From Stenocarpella maydis (taxonomy: Eukaryota > Ascomycota > Sordariomycetes > Diaporthales > Diaporthaceae): a stretch of 64,000 nt of DNA. Both the position numbers and the translations under genes were made by a program. Of the stretch, positions 23,865-37,034 are shown piece by piece (position 1 is the stretch's first letter; every line of letters starts with the position of its first letter). Under the pieces are notes generated by a model that saw nothing but the letters and a program-made list of their open reading frames with translations, did no database searches and was not told the DNA's origin. The DNA lies in assembly GCA_002270565.1 (NCBI GenBank), contig NQMI01000048.1:128684-192683 (forward strand), written 5' to 3'.

Positions 23865-24852
23865 GACCTGGGATGCAAGGATGGCTGCTAGGTAGGCACA
23901 TTGACAAGATTTGATATAATGTACATTTTTTTGAGTGGTCTTACAAATGCCTGAATCCATTGGAGCCCCATTTAGAAATTGATACTTCATGTCAAATGCG
24001 ATTGGCAAGCTGAATGACCTCTGAAATTCCCCCACCCGTGATATTCGCCGCTCTTTGTGCACCCCATATTTGCATTCTGAGTAACACCTTCCATGTGGCT
24101 GACTGGGCTCGGGATTGGATATTTGAAGGAACAGCCACGATGCTAGCTGGTGATGCTCGTACAACACGCGAGGAGGCCCTGATGAGCATAGTCCCAGCAT
24201 ACATGCGCCAAATGAAATTGCCGCTTTCTGGATGAGGAAATGGTACAGAATGTGCTGGATGGGGGCAAGTTCCTTCGTCCGGACTTCAAGTTTCGAGAGG
24301 GGGCTTCTATATTGACGTATAATTAATATATCTTAAAGCCTTTCTAAGAGCATTACATATTAATATTCTAGTTCAGACGATAGATAGAGTCCTAGTAATT
24401 GTAGATTAAGTTTTATTATTAAAATTTTGAAAAACTAAATTAATAAGACCCACTTTTCTTCTTGGGTTTTTTAGTCTGACTCTAGTTAGTCTTTAGTTTT
24501 TCTTGTTAGTTAATACTAAAAACTAAAACTAAGAAAACTAACTATAGTTTTTTTTGAGCTGAATAACAGTAACTAACTAAAAACTAAATTAGTTTTAACT
24601 AAAACGACTAAACTAATTTGCAACCCTAAACAAGATCATTGAACAGCAGATCTTACCAGAACTCCTGGGTGCTTTCCAAATGTCTGGGAAGGTTCCATAA
24701 CCAGTGCCTGCGTTGCTTAGGTGACTTGTATAGAAGAGCCATCTTATCAAAAAATAAAAAGAAGAGAAGAAGAAGAAGAAGAAGAAGAAGAAGAAGAAGA
24801 AGAAAGAAAAGAAGGAAATCACCGGACGTTTGGCCTCAATGGGTTGCGGGAC
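23865..24852. other. Intergenic with AT-rich repeat and GAA microsatellite
   Basis: 23865-24300 has overlapping short frames on both strands but no recognisable gene. 24310-24627 is an AT-rich repeat remnant. A GAA-type microsatellite lies at about 24755-24812. Confidence 0.4.
24310..24627. mobile_element. Possible hAT-like or MITE remnant
   Basis: An AT-rich block with imperfect palindromes built of AACTAAAACTAA and TTAGTTTTTAGT motifs (24475-24600). Its right end reads ATTTGCAACCCTA, which on the minus strand is TAGGGTTGCAAAT, similar to hAT terminal repeats (CAGGGTTGCAA). No matching left end was found. Confidence 0.35.
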
Positions 24853-26127
24853 ATGGACACGAGTTACTCCTCACACGCCTCCAATTATGAAACCAAGGAG
24901 AACCCCGGCTGCTATAAAATACTTATTAGCTTTCTTCTCGGCCATCTGGACACTCCAAAGGTAGCATTCAGCTACCCAGCCTTCCTGAGGCGTATCGACT
25001 TGTCCTCCCGGCCCAGCCACAAGCCAGAGTACATTTCCCAGGTAGATTTCGAATTAGCATTGACCTTAAACATGCGGTCCTATCTTGACACCGCCGATGA
25101 TTTGACTGAGAAGAATGGCCTCTCAATCGATTAATTTGTTGGGCCATCGCCAGAAACTTCCCACAACTGATTAATGATCTTTGGAGTTCGGTCAGACATA
25201 TGGAAGAACGGCGGCTGAACTTTGCCCTAGACCAGGAATATGATCTCGAGACATGCCACTTTCTCTTTGGCTGGCCCGGCATCAACATCGACGCAGGGGG
25301 TGATTCTAATTCAGCTTCTAGCAAGCCTCCTCTACTGTGCGCCATTGAAGCCAATCGCGCGGACGTGGTACGTTCGATCCTGAGAAGGGGTGTATCTCTG
25401 CATCAGACCGGCAAGGATGGCATGACACCACTGGGACATGCTTTCCAGAAAGGTGATGAAAACATAATACGACTTTTCCTCGAAAAGGGTGTTGTGGGTC
25501 ACCAGACTAGGATTGGCACTTCGGGGAGAACGGCCTTGCATTTGGCTGCTGGGGCAAACAGTAAGGATATTGTGCGGCTCTTGCTTGAGAATGGGGCCAA
25601 AGTTGGGGATAAAGACTACCGGGGCCGGATAGTACTATATATCGCCGCGGCGGAAAACGATGAGCATGTCATACAGCTTTTGCTTGAAGACGGGGCTGAG
25701 CTGGATGGGAAAGACGACTTCGGCCTAACAGCCCTACATGTAGCAATTCCTGGCGGAACGGGATGCTACTGCGGGTTTACAGGTCGTGTCAGGAGGGTCT
25801 GAAAATAGAGGTGGGCATGATGACCGACGAGATCTCGCAAATGAGATATACGAAGTCGAACGAAGAGAATCAGATGCTGTGCAAGCGGGAAAGACTGCAG
25901 TTGCACGTATCAAGTGCTTGCTCAAAAATGGGGCCGACGTCCATCAGAAAGATGAGAACGGAGCAACACCGCTGCATCTCGTCGCTGGCATCAAGGATGA
26001 GTACGCAACCGCTCGGCTTCTGCTTGAGCATGATGCCAATGCGTATGAGGAAGATGGAGAAGGCAAAAAAGCGTTGCATCATGCTGTGCAACATTGCAGC
26101 AGGTCTATATTGGAGCTACTGCTCTAG
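24853..26127 (+). pseudogene. Ankyrin-repeat protein gene, probably broken by frameshift
   Basis: At least five ankyrin repeats are readable: PLLCAIEANRADVVRSILRRG, GMTPLGHAFQKGDENIIRLFL, RTALHLAAGANSKDIVRLLL, a degenerate fourth (YRGRIVLYIAAAENDEHVIQ), LTALHVA and then GATPLHLVAGIKDEYATARLLL. They lie in different reading frames. The frame open from about 25110 to 25802 must shift to a second frame between about 25738 and 25760 to continue. No intron signals are present there, so a single-base indel or sequencing error is likely. A further frame change near 25110-25134 could be an intron (GTAGAT at 25039) or another lesion. It ends abruptly in a repeat (ILELLL stop). Such genes in fungi often encode proteins for protein binding or NLR-like signalling; nothing more specific can be said. 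Confidence 0.6.
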
Positions 26128-26375
26128 CTTGAAGGGAGTGCTGAGAGTGGACCAGTGAGTGGACAGGCGTGGTCGTCACTGTGGCCTACCACGGCGGAAT
26201 GTATCTGGTATTCTATTAAGAGAGTGCTAGAGAAACATGAGATCGAGAAACCTTTAAAGGTTGGTGTTGAGGTTTGAGAGATTAATAAGGACAGGGTTGA
26301 AAGGGGAAGCTAAGAAGTAGAAGGTGAGTGAAGTGTAAAGTTAATGGGGAGATAAAAAGAGCTGGGAACTTGGGG
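26128..26375. other. Short spacer, no gene
   Basis: Purine-rich, no coding signal; ends at the TA target site of the Fot1-like element. Confidence 0.4.
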
Positions 26376-28307
26376 TAAGTCAGAGCACCGTTTCACGCAC
26401 CACCCCCTTCACGCACACTCGATTTTTCGACCTCCTTAAGAGCCACCCCCTATTTTAATACTTGATTTCTTGATAACTAATGAAGCGATTTACAATCGGA
26501 TGATAACCTCTTGCTTTCTGAAGTGTGCACTATAATATACTTCATTTCCTTAACCTTATTATTATCTCCTAACTTATGGTCTTTAAGTATTTCGGGGGGC
26601 TCCTCCTTTATAAGTCTTATTACAGTCCTCTCCTTTATAATAGCTATGATATTAATGAAGGCTTTATTTGGGTCTGGGACTACCCTTCTCTTTTTTTTTA
26701 TCTTCTGCTGCTTTAGGGTAGCTATAAGGACCTTGTTTTCAGCCTCTATAGCGATAGCATGAGTAGTTAACTTGTTAAGCTTCTTATGGACTTTGTGAAA
26801 GAGGAGGCGAATGGTGGGTGATTTGTAAATATTACTAATATTATGTAATTCTGATTTGATTGTTATAATGTGCCTAGAGGAATGTGGTGTTTTTAAATTG
26901 ATTGTAGTTAATTGCGAGTTAATTGGACCCTTCCCTAGCCTGCTAGCGTTGTTGGTGATAGTAGTGTTATTATTTCAAGCTACTAGTTGAGAGTTTTTTG
27001 CCTTTATTTGGTCCCTGGGCTAAATTTCTGTTGTAACTTATGCCTTCTTGATAATAGTGGTCTTTATGATGCTATTTTGAGACTTTTAATAGACATAAAG
27101 GAAGAATTCCTTGCTGGATTTTTTGGTGCTATATTATATTACTAAGAGGGCTCAATTCTGATAATATTGCTTCTTTAAAAGAGAGAATATATTAATATTA
27201 AGGGGCTAAAGTATATAGGAAGTATGAGCGGGAAGAAATATAGCCTAAATCTTTGATTTAAAGTAATGCTATATAAACTCTTTAGTGGTATATGAGGCAT
27301 GGCTATTGAGAAGGAGGACTCTTTATTATAAGGGATTAGAGGGATGGGTATTTGGCTTGAATATCGTTATAAGCTATAGAAGACCTATCTAATTATTTAT
27401 TTAGCTTGTTTTTAAGGTTATAAATAACTAATTTCTAAATTCCTTAAGTTTAGCTAAAGGAAACTATTATTATTATACTGATTTGCCCCTAAAGATAATG
27501 AGAGGGTTAATAGTATTGCTGGCCCTATTAATGTACTTAATTAAGGTGCACTATGTATGATTAAGGGCTGTTTTTTTAATAATTAAATTGATTGCTGAAG
27601 AGCCTATTATAAGGTGATTCTCCCTATTGCCTTTTTGAAAGCCTATCTTGTTAGCATTGTGCTAGAATTTAAGAGGAATGTTGAGGAGCTTAGGCTTATT
27701 AAGGTGGTTGAAGAAGAGGTTAATATTCTTATATATGGCTATGTTTATATGCTTATATTTAATATATATAGCCTTAAGGGTTTTTATTAAGGGATCCCTT
27801 ATTAGGAACCGTGATATCTAATTCTTTTTTAGTGGGTAGTGGTTAGTAATGTTGGGAATAGTATTATTGGTGATATGGCTTGTAAGGTGCTGGAGAGCTG
27901 TATGTGATGGGGGATGACTTAGATGGCCCTGTAGAAGGGCTTAGTTGGCTAGAATTAACTCCTGAGTATATAATAGCTTCTGGTGAGTTGAATTATACTC
28001 CTTATAAGTGGGTACCCCTTGAAGGTGATGGTGTAGGCTATACCTGGAAATATAGTGGTCTCTGGATGCTTGTTGTTAGGACGTTTTATTGAGGAGGTTG
28101 GTAGCGGCAGCTATGTATTGTGAAATAGAGATATAAGCTATACTGGAGGATAGAGAAGAGGATGAGGATTTGAATAGTATAATTGATGAGAATATAGCAT
28201 TTAAATAGAAGTCAGAATTGTTGAGTGTAGTAGGGGTGGTTAAGAAATTGGCGTCTGAAACCGGATGTGCGTGAAGGGGGTGGTGCGTGAAATGGTGGTC
28301 TGACTTA
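26376..28307 (-). mobile_element. Fot1/pogo-like Tc1-mariner transposon, RIP-inactivated
   Basis: The ends are terminal inverted repeats of about 45 bp (AGTCAGAGCACCGTTTCACGC inward at left; the right end, on minus, begins AGTCAGACCACCATTTCACGC). Both share a CACCCCCTTCACGCAC block. They are flanked by TA on each side (26376-26377 and 28306-28307), the classic Tc1/mariner target duplication. The minus-strand interior encodes a degraded DDE transposase: FLPAHTSYILQPLNINIFSLLKK near 27170-27240 matches the conserved LPAHTSHVLQPLD block of Fot1/pogo enzymes. Numerous stops make it inactive. The length of about 1.93 kb is normal for the family. Confidence 0.85.
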
Positions 28308-28875
28308 TGCCTGCAGCGATTCCTGCAGCGATTGATATATTGTGCGTCTATGGTTGCCACCGAATCTGAACAAACATTCCTGCTGGGCTCTCTACTGCCA
28401 ACCAGCTACACCTGACACTGGTATGTACCGACTTTGCGCGGGAGTGGTATGCTGCCGCTGTTGAATTTAGCTCCCTCACAGCTTCGCACAATTGAGGTAG
28501 TACCGCTTGCAAACGATATTTGAGGGACGGCTGGTTCATGTATTAAATGTCAGAACTTGAGTAATATAAATACAATACACGGCTCCATGGTTGGAACCGT
28601 TGTATAGCAGCCTAGGGAACGACTCATTTCTGGGAATTGTATCTAGCTATAAGTATAGGTAGCTTTGAAACCGTGCAAGGAACAGAGTACGCATCCACCC
28701 CAGCGGAAAGCTTGCTAGCTAACAACCCCTAAGAGAGAACGGAAGAAGATAAAGAGAAAAAAAATAAGAGAATTAAGAGCCATTAAGATTACAATACATT
28801 GTAAAGTTGGGAGGAGTTATGTAATATTCTAAGGCTAGGGGTACTATGCAAGGTTTAATATACATTTTGTCCTAA
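28308..28875. other. Spacer, no gene
   Basis: Mixed composition, no coding, RNA or repeat signal found. Confidence 0.4.
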
Positions 28876-29381
28876 CACCGTCGCCCCGGCTTCCGGCCGG
28901 GCCCCCCTTCCGGCCGCCCTACCCACTCACCATACCACTATTCCCAACATCAATTTCCCACCATAACTATTACCAAGCCCTCTTCTATTAGTATTAAGGA
29001 ATCATCAAAATTATTACTATCAGGCGATATACCTCCAGCCTTAATTTACGTCCTCTAAATAGCCTTAATATTAGTAAAAGCCTCATTCAAGTTAATTTAG
29101 ACCTTCTTCCTCTAGATCTTTAAATAGGCCTTAATTCTACCTTATAACTCTTTATTTTTTTTAAAAAAATATTATTAAGTTAAACTCTTTCTTATTATAT
29201 GCCTTAAGAAATTTTCTAAAGAGTATTTATTATATAAGGCTTAAGTATTTCTAGTAGGCATAATTAGCTATTATAAACCTTAACTCTTATAATTACCTAA
29301 ATATATTAAAAATAATATCTAGAAGCTAAAATTTAGACCTAAATACTTTATTTTTATGAATAAAGCTATTTATAATAATAG
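28876..29381 (-). mobile_element. DNA transposon 3' fragment, copy 1 (Fot1/pogo-type suspected)
   Basis: It begins with a GC-rich end (TCGCCCCGGCTTCCGGCC). Inside, the minus strand encodes a degraded acidic C-terminus (INLNEAFTNIKAI...ILIEEGLVIVMVGN then stop). The same end and C-terminus occur at 54911-55390. The catalytic region is missing, so family placement is tentative. Confidence 0.5.
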
Positions 29382-29592
29382 TATTGGCTGGGTCACGTAT
29401 TGCAATATGATTGGGGGTTATGGTTAAAATTCTCTATCTAGGAGTAGTGGGTGTAGTGGGCGTAGCCTGCCAACTATCTCGGGCTTATATAGAGGGTAGT
29501 GGTTGCTGAGTAAGCAACTACACCCTCTGGCTACAGTATGGTGGCTGTAGCGCTAGCCCACTAGTGTGCTGTTGCATACTGCTATTGCCACA
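29382..29592 (-). repeat. Copia 3' LTR
   Basis: 211 bp, nearly identical to 36824-37034. The terminal TG has become TA, a RIP-type change. Core GAGGGTAGTGGTTGCTGAG is shared. Confidence 0.85.
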
Positions 29593-29638
29593 CTAGCAGT
29601 CTTTTTCTTTTGCCAGCGACTGTCTCCTCCAAAAACAT

Positions 29639-29740
29639 AAAAAAAGTCCCAGGCGTAGGGTTGAACCCATGCTCTCGCCATTTCAAGGAAAAACAAAAGA
29701 AATTACTGCATTCATCACTAAATCCCTATACCACTGCTGC
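29639..29740 (-). ncRNA. tRNA-like Pol III unit (possible SINE or degenerate tRNA)
   Basis: On the minus strand an A-box-like TGGTATAGGGA (29724-29733 region) is followed about 60 nt later by a B-box-like GGGTTCAACCC (29657-29668), then a CCTGGGAC end and a run of T (29639-29645). This resembles a tRNA-derived Pol III transcription unit, but I could not fold a proper cloverleaf. Confidence 0.3.
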
Positions 29741-32700
29741 TTTTAGCTGTGCCAGTCCCTTTGTTGAGTTCGTCGCGTGTACCGTTATGCCAAGTGCCCA
29801 TGAAATATAAGCATCCGGAAAGACCTAGCGTATTATGGCGGTCTCTGCTTCCCCTGGAAGCTAAGAGCATATAATTGTATGGTCCGGTATAATATAATGC
29901 TGTTCCCATATAAAATATCCGCTCTTAACAATTTATACTGCTTATTTATTATCTCTAGTACTTAAGGGTTATAAAAGAAATACGCGATAAGGACTCGTGA
30001 TTCCTTTGCCTATAGGCTATAGGTTGAATAAGGATTTACCCGGAACTGGAACAATAATTATCCAGATACCCTGGAACTGGAATAACAACTATCTGGCCTC
30101 CTGGACCCGGATCTTTAGACCCCCTCTCCCCCTGACTGAGTGTTGATAATTAGCTAAATTGGGTATAGTGCAGATTAACTATCTTCCAGCAGCAGACATT
30201 AGCAATAGGGTTTGATAATAACTCAATCAGTAAAAGCCCTCTCCGTTAGAGGCTAATATTAAGAGTTAGTAGAGGTAGAGGAAGTAGTAGTTGGGTTAGG
30301 TAGGGATTGTAGTAAATAGTAATGAATGGCATATTAGTGCCAACTTCTTAGCAAATGCATAGCAGAGCGTGCACTATCTGATGCTGCTCTAGGTAAGTAT
30401 GTAAAACATATGTTGAGTAGGAGTTAAGACCATGAAATCTCAACTAGGGACGCTTAATATAATATAGCTAGCAACTTAAGTGCCCATAGGATAATAATAA
30501 CCCTCATCACCTAAACCCTCAATGCATAAGCACTACTATAAAAATCTTAGCTATAAGGTCTCGCCCTTAGGATAGATTTAAACTATAGATTGGCCAATTA
30601 TATAGCTCCTTAGGGTAAGATGTAGGTAACTAATCAATGGGGATCTAAAGTTTTGCTAGTTGCCAGTACTATGTAATCCCTTTTTATATCTTAGGGTACT
30701 TGCTAACTGCCATCCGGGGCTCAGGGTGGTGATGGTTGGTGGTCCTCCCCCTTGGGGTAGGGCGGCATTGGTATGCGTGGCTTTTGCCGACCAAGTTATG
30801 TTGGTCAGTCAACTGCCATAGGTTGTATTCTTGCTAGGCAAGTTAATATAGAGCTGTTCTTGCAGCAATTATTATAATCTTTCATATGGTGTTTAGGTAG
30901 AGGAAGGGGTTATTACCAGCTGGCTATAGTCTATATATCCTTCTACCTTAATAATAAGGGTATTATTATTAATAAGGCGCCCTAGCGCCTTGTTTAGAGT
31001 ACTCTTTGTAAAGGCATCTGCTGGGTTATAGTCCCTAATAATCCACCAGATCTTGTAGATCTTATGCTTCTCATATGACTGCCTTAACGCTATTACATCA
31101 ATTATAAGGCGCTTCTCTTTTATTATCCCTAGCTTAACTAAACACTTATATAAAGAGTAGGAATCTATATAGATGATAAGAGGAATCTCTAGCAGGTTTA
31201 AGCATATAGTAATTTAGCAGAGAGTAGCAGCTATTATAATCCCTATATTAAAGCTATTAACTATACTATAGATCTTAGAAGCAAGTATGCTACGCATAAC
31301 CCTCTTGCACTTGGTTAATAACTAATAAAGGATATTCCCAGTAATCTCCTATATAGATAGTTACTTAGTTTGCTTTTTATTTACTAGGGCAATTATATAG
31401 CTAATCTAAGAACTAAGGTCCTTATTATTAGTAAAAGAGCTATTCATAAAGATTATCAACTTAGCTGCCGCAAGGTCTAGAGGAATATAGTTAAGGCTAT
31501 AGCTAAGGTAATCTGCTTGCTACTTTAGCTGCTTGTTTAACTTAGTATAGTCCTCTTCTTTAGGGTTTTAGATTTAAGCTATAATAGAGAGGTTAAATGC
31601 TACTTCCGGGTGGCAAATAGAAGCTAGATATGCTTCTCTTGCGCGCTGCTCTATGTACTATTAAATGCAGTCCTTAGCTATATAGTTAACTAGCTGTATC
31701 TCTGCCCCTTAGCCCTTCTGTCTGAGATATATAATGCTGTTGTATGATATTATAATCTTTATACCATTAAAGTCTAGTAATTTCTCAGGAGTTAGCCTAT
31801 CCTTTAGCTTATAGCAGATCTCCTCCTCCTTAATCTTCTATTCTTTAAGCTCTAAAAAGGCTGGGGTATAGAGGGTAAGAGTATCATTAGTCTGCATAGC
31901 GGTAATACTAAAGATATCCTCATTACTATAGTTAGCTATTAAGAGGCATGGGTTATACACAGATATAATCATCCCCAGCTTCTTAATATAGTGTTTATAG
32001 TATATAGCTCACTAGTGCATACTAGCTTCTATAATGCTATATAAGGGTTTAATTACCCTTATAATTATGCCAGCCGGGTATTTGCCCCTTATTTTAGGGG
32101 GAAGGTAGCATAGAATGGGCCTCTTAAGTATGGATTTTAATTATAGATAGGCCTGGGTAATATTATAGAGCTTAAGATATAATCCCTTAGTCATTAATGT
32201 AGGCATAAGAGTAATAAGAAGTTGATAACTTGCATATTATATTATTAGTAACTATGTAAGGATCTTATGCTTTATAAGGTTACTAAATCTAGTAATAATA
32301 AGGCAGGACTTCTTATATGGCTTCTTAATTTTACCCTTAATCTTCCTAATAATATAAGATTTAAAGATTTAGATTCCTCTATACTTCTGCTTATTAAACC
32401 ACTTAAACTGGTATACTCCTTAGCTAATTAGCTTAAATACTTCCTTATTATCTAACTCTTTAAAGGGGTTACCTAGGGTAGTAATAATGCCATCCCGGTA
32501 GAGCTTTAGAGCAAGCTTATAGTTTTCAACTTCATATAGGGTGAGGAATATATAAGTAGTAATCTTATCTTCTATATTATCAGCAGTAGCAGCACTATTA
32601 TTATCATCATCCGTGACAACAACTGCCTTCTTCTTGCTCTTAGCCCCCCATAGCCGTCCTCATCATTGAGGGACTACTGGGTTAGGAATAGTTAGTATAG

Positions 32701-35700
32701 GGTCTGGCTTAAAGCATACTGGCTCCTCTAGGGTATTATTAGGGTCCGGCAGATCAAGAGGTTCTTCTTTATCACAATAGTATAGCTATATAAGGGTTAA
32801 CTGGAAGACAACTAGTCTATTAGGGAGATTAAGCATTATATTATAGCTGCTAATAGAAAGTAGTTTATATAGGCCTTACCACCCAATCTTTTCTCTTTAT
32901 ATATGGATTTTGCTTTAGAGTGATAGGCTTAAGACTTCTAATATAACTAGGCTATTCCTTATATATAATGCTTTACTGATTTTGCATATAGCGCTAATTC
33001 TTTTAATCTCCTTTATTACCTTCTATACTGCCTTAGCTCTCTTTAGAGTAGATGGTATAGGGGCTGAGTCCTCTATTATATGCGGGTATGCTCCAAATAT
33101 AAGGAGAGTTAGCATAAGACCATCTAGGCTAACTATATTATTAACCATACTAAAGCTTGCCTATAGTATAGCTTCTTTAGTAAATATAGTTAATAATTTA
33201 GCATATAATATATTAAAAGCCCTGCGCAAAGGAGCATAATATTGCTCTACTTTACTGATTAACCAGTGTGCTTCTGCAGGTATTTATTTATACATAATCC
33301 CTATAATGCATATAGTGCTCTTAAACTTACTAGAAGCAAAGTTAGTCCCCATATTAAATATAAGGCAGTCTAGGGGACCCATATATATATTAATCTAGCA
33401 GCTTTATAGGGCTTCCTATATATCTTTAGTAGAGAGAGAAGCTAAGAATCATCCAGCTTGGAAGGAGGTAGCTAAGTTAATAATGTGTAGTATAAGGAGC
33501 CCTATTAAGTATATTACATCTATAATAACTTTATAGTTAAAGTTAATATTATTATAGAGGTTAAACTTGAATCTCTAGGGCGCGGGAGAGTGCATTTAGC
33601 AATAGTGGCAGAACTTGGTAATAGCCTCTAGTGCTAAGGAATTAATATTATGGCTAGCGCCCGCTAGTAGCTAAGAGAGCCTCTTAACTGATGAGTGCCT
33701 AAATCATCTATATAGTTACTGTAACTCGGTCTTTATGAGGAAGAGAATGGGAGCGTTGCTGCCCTTATTGATATCCGTAAGAAACCATGGATATCCTTAT
33801 TTTTAAGTGATAGGAAACATCCTCTTATGCTGCTAATTTGGCTTATATTATATAACTTCATTAGTTATATTTTGCATAAAGAGCAAGTATGTATTTATAT
33901 CTTGTATACACAAGAGGAAGGGGGTTAGCATCTTTATTACATGGAATGTTAAGTTACCAGCTGCTATATTGACTATAGTTGCCCCTATTGACTGTAGTAG
34001 TTCTCCTGGCCCAAAGCGGACTGTTGCTTTTCCTGTGCAAGACATATCAAGAGTGATAGGCATAAGTTACTATAGCATAGTATATTGGTTATGCCCAATA
34101 GTGGAGTAGTTAGCTACGCTAGTATCTGGGAGAATCCCTTGGAAATGCTAACGCAAGTAGTTATCTATCGTGAAAACCTCCTTAATACCGCTAGCTCCTT
34201 TGCTAGTCTTAGTATCGCTAGTATTAATGTTGTTCCCGCTAGTCATAGGGCTGGGGTTGTCCTGGTCCTCCTTGCTATTGCTATCTCTAGAGCTGGGGCT
34301 ATCCTGGTTACCTCTGCTGTTAATGTCCCTGGGGCTGGGACCATCCTGGTCCTCCTCATTATTATTAATGCTAAAAGTATGGAGGAAGGCTTAGTTTACT
34401 AACTATATATAGTTTTTGCGGCTTTTAGCACTGCTAATAAACATACTAGTGCTTTCTTAATTATTACTCTTATAGTTAATGCCCTTATAGTTAATAAGAA
34501 ATGAGTAGAATTCCTTATCTAAGCTGCTATATATGTATATATATGTGCCCTTAGCCCTTTAGCGCTCTTTAAAAGAGTGATTTGATGACTAATATCCCTC
34601 CTTCTAGTAGATATAGCACCTCTTTTTGTCTGGGGGGTTGTCTCTCCTGTGCCTTCCGTATGGGTAGTTGTCCCCTCTAGGGGGTGGTTAGAAGTTGCCC
34701 TGGGGGCGGTAGTTGCTTTGGGGATAGTAGTTGCCTCATCCCAGGGGGTATTGCTTATGTGCAGAGCCTTGTGAGTAGTTGCCCCTATATTGCCGGTCAT
34801 TATTATACCAGCAGTTGAGGTAGTACTGGTCATTATTGGGGTGCTTAGAGTAATAAAATTAGTTATCACTAGGGTAGTTAAAGTACTCGTTATTACCCTA
34901 GTCTTCCTCATTATTATAGTTGCTATCTAGCTAATCATTATTGCCTTGCTCTATAGTGTATTGCTGGGAGGGGTGCTAAGGTCCTAATGATGCAGCATAA
35001 TGATGGAGCATGTCACATGCTTTATTGGCAGTAGCCGGGGCTGTCACCTTAATGTAGTAGAACTCGGGTATACCACATATTGTGCGTATGAGGTTGTCAT
35101 GCAGTGGTTTATCTTTAAGTGCTCTTTTATAGCTAAGTATTTAGGTGTATTGCTTTATGTTTTTGATTAGAATCTCTATTATTTCTAATGGGGTTTTATC
35201 CTCATTCCTTTATTATATTAATGTAAAAGTAGTAGTGTTTTATGCAGTTAAATATACTTATTATTTGCTATCTGTATTAAATTGTTGCTTGAGTTTAGCA
35301 TATGCTATAGTAAAGGTATCTCTATTTATAATTAACTGGATATAAAAGTTCTTAGCCTTGCCCTTTAATATTATGGGTAATGCTGCCTGGAAGTAGGTAG
35401 GGTATAGGTGGTTATTCTTGCAGATATTATAAAAGAGATAAATCTTATTATTAAGTACTTCATTCATTGCTTTAGTAAACTTCTTATTATCTGAGTAGTA
35501 TTTGGCTAGGTTGGCGGATATCCCTTTCTCTAATGGTATACTACTTAGCGGTACTGGAGGTATTATTGCATACTTCTTGTAGGATACTCAGAATTCTTCC
35601 CACTTGGCTAATGACTTGTAGCTGTTGGAGGTCTTAAAGGTATAGATGCTGTATGGCTGCTGGGATGGTAGTAGAGGTTTGGGTATATCTGGGGCAGTGG

Positions 35701-36823
35701 GTTGCTATATGGGTCCCTAAGTATTTGGGCCTGTTCCCTGGTTGCTGCTTGGTGCTAGTATATATCCCTTAAATGATCTACTGTTATTAAAAAGGATGTA
35801 GTTATGATGTCTCTTTGACTAAATTATCTATTGGTGCTGGTGTTATATAGATGCTAGGGCCCTTAGTAGGGATTCTGACTCCAATAGTTCTATAAAGGCC
35901 TTTATATTATTGTTGAGCTAGATATATATTCCCTTGCTTAGTAGTATCTTCTTAAGGGTAATAAGAATATTATAATGGACTACCCTAAATATTAGCTTTA
36001 TTTATCTTATGAAGTTGTCTTTAAAGTTGATATAGAGCTTGTGAGTAGTAAGCCTTGTGTATGCTTGGTGGTGATATTATATATAGGTATTAAGGAGAAG
36101 TATGTGTGTTTTTGGGTTGCTTAGAGCCTCTGGGTCTGCGTTTACTCCCTATAGACTGGGGTTGAGATTTGTCTTTGCAGTAGACTCCTTGAGTGGTATA
36201 TTCTCAATTATGTTTTATATGTTGAGAGGGTTAAGACTAGTGGCGCCTGTTGGTGTGATTGTTGATGCTGATGGGATAGGGGTGTTATCCTTATTACGAG
36301 GGTTTGCTATTGTGATATGTGGGTTGTATGGGTGATAATAGGGATGTGCTGGGGTAGAGTAGGGGTTAAATAAATGGTGATAAGGGGTAATGAGTGTGTA
36401 GGGGTAAGCTTATTAGTAGGGGGTAGTGAAGATGTGCTGGCTGGTGGAGTTAACCTTGGTTGGAGTAGCTGTTACTAAGGGAGTTGCTGGATTGTTGCTG
36501 ATGTGTGCTAAAGTGGTGATATCTTTAGTGTTGTCTTTAAGAGTAGCTATAGGTTAATAATGTTGTGTAGCTGGCGCGTTCTGTAGTTGCTTTCTGATGT
36601 TACTTAGGGCGTGATGGATGCGCGTTTGATGAAGAAGGACTATAGTGTGCTGCATATAGAGCTTCTCTATGTTATGATGGGTAGTGATGATGTTGTTGAA
36701 CTAGCTGGCGCGTCCTTGAGAAATGATTATTATTAGTACTGTTAGTATAGCTACTGTTATAGCAGTAATGAACTGTCTCTTTAACCTTGCTAATCTGTGG
36801 TTGCCCTTGCAACTACTGATTAG

Positions 36824-37034
36824 TGTTGGCTGGGTTATGTATTGCAATATGATTGGGGGTTATGGTTAAAATTCTCTATATAGGAGTAGTGGGTGTAGTG
36901 GGCGTAGCCCGCCAGCTATCTCGGGCTTATATAGAGGGTAGTGGTTGCTGAGTAAGCAACTACGCCCTCTGGCTACAGTATGGTGGCTGTAGCGCTAGCC
37001 CACTAGTGTGCTGTTGCATACTGCTATTGCTACA
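36824..37034 (-). repeat. Copia 5' LTR
   Basis: 211 bp, beginning TGTTGGCTGGG and ending CTATTGCTACA on the plus strand. The element body lies to its left, so for the minus-strand element this is the 5' LTR. Confidence 0.85.

Larger units (their letters stand above)
29382..37034 (-). mobile_element. Full-length RIP-degraded Ty1/copia retrotransposon
   Basis: Two 211-bp LTRs in direct orientation (29382-29592 and 36824-37034) bound 7.65 kb. Reading the minus strand in order: gag at about 35.5-34.5 kb (YPTYFQAALPIILKGKAKNFY...TFTIAYAKLKQQF), a knuckle-type CYI-x-QKEG segment at about 34.6 kb, integrase C-terminal part at about 33.3-33.0 kb (MLTLLIFGAYPHIIEDSAPIPST), and reverse transcriptase and RNase H at about 32.0-30.95 kb (DSYSLYKCLVKLG-IKEKRLIIDVIALRQSYE then YNPADAFTKS). 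This gag-IN-RT-RH order defines Ty1/copia. Every domain carries several stops, so the element is dead. Confidence 0.88.

Noticed and set aside
23992..24235. Overlapping frames on both strands after the dioxygenase gene
   Set aside because: Neither gives a recognisable domain or an extension through splice sites; treated as intergenic.
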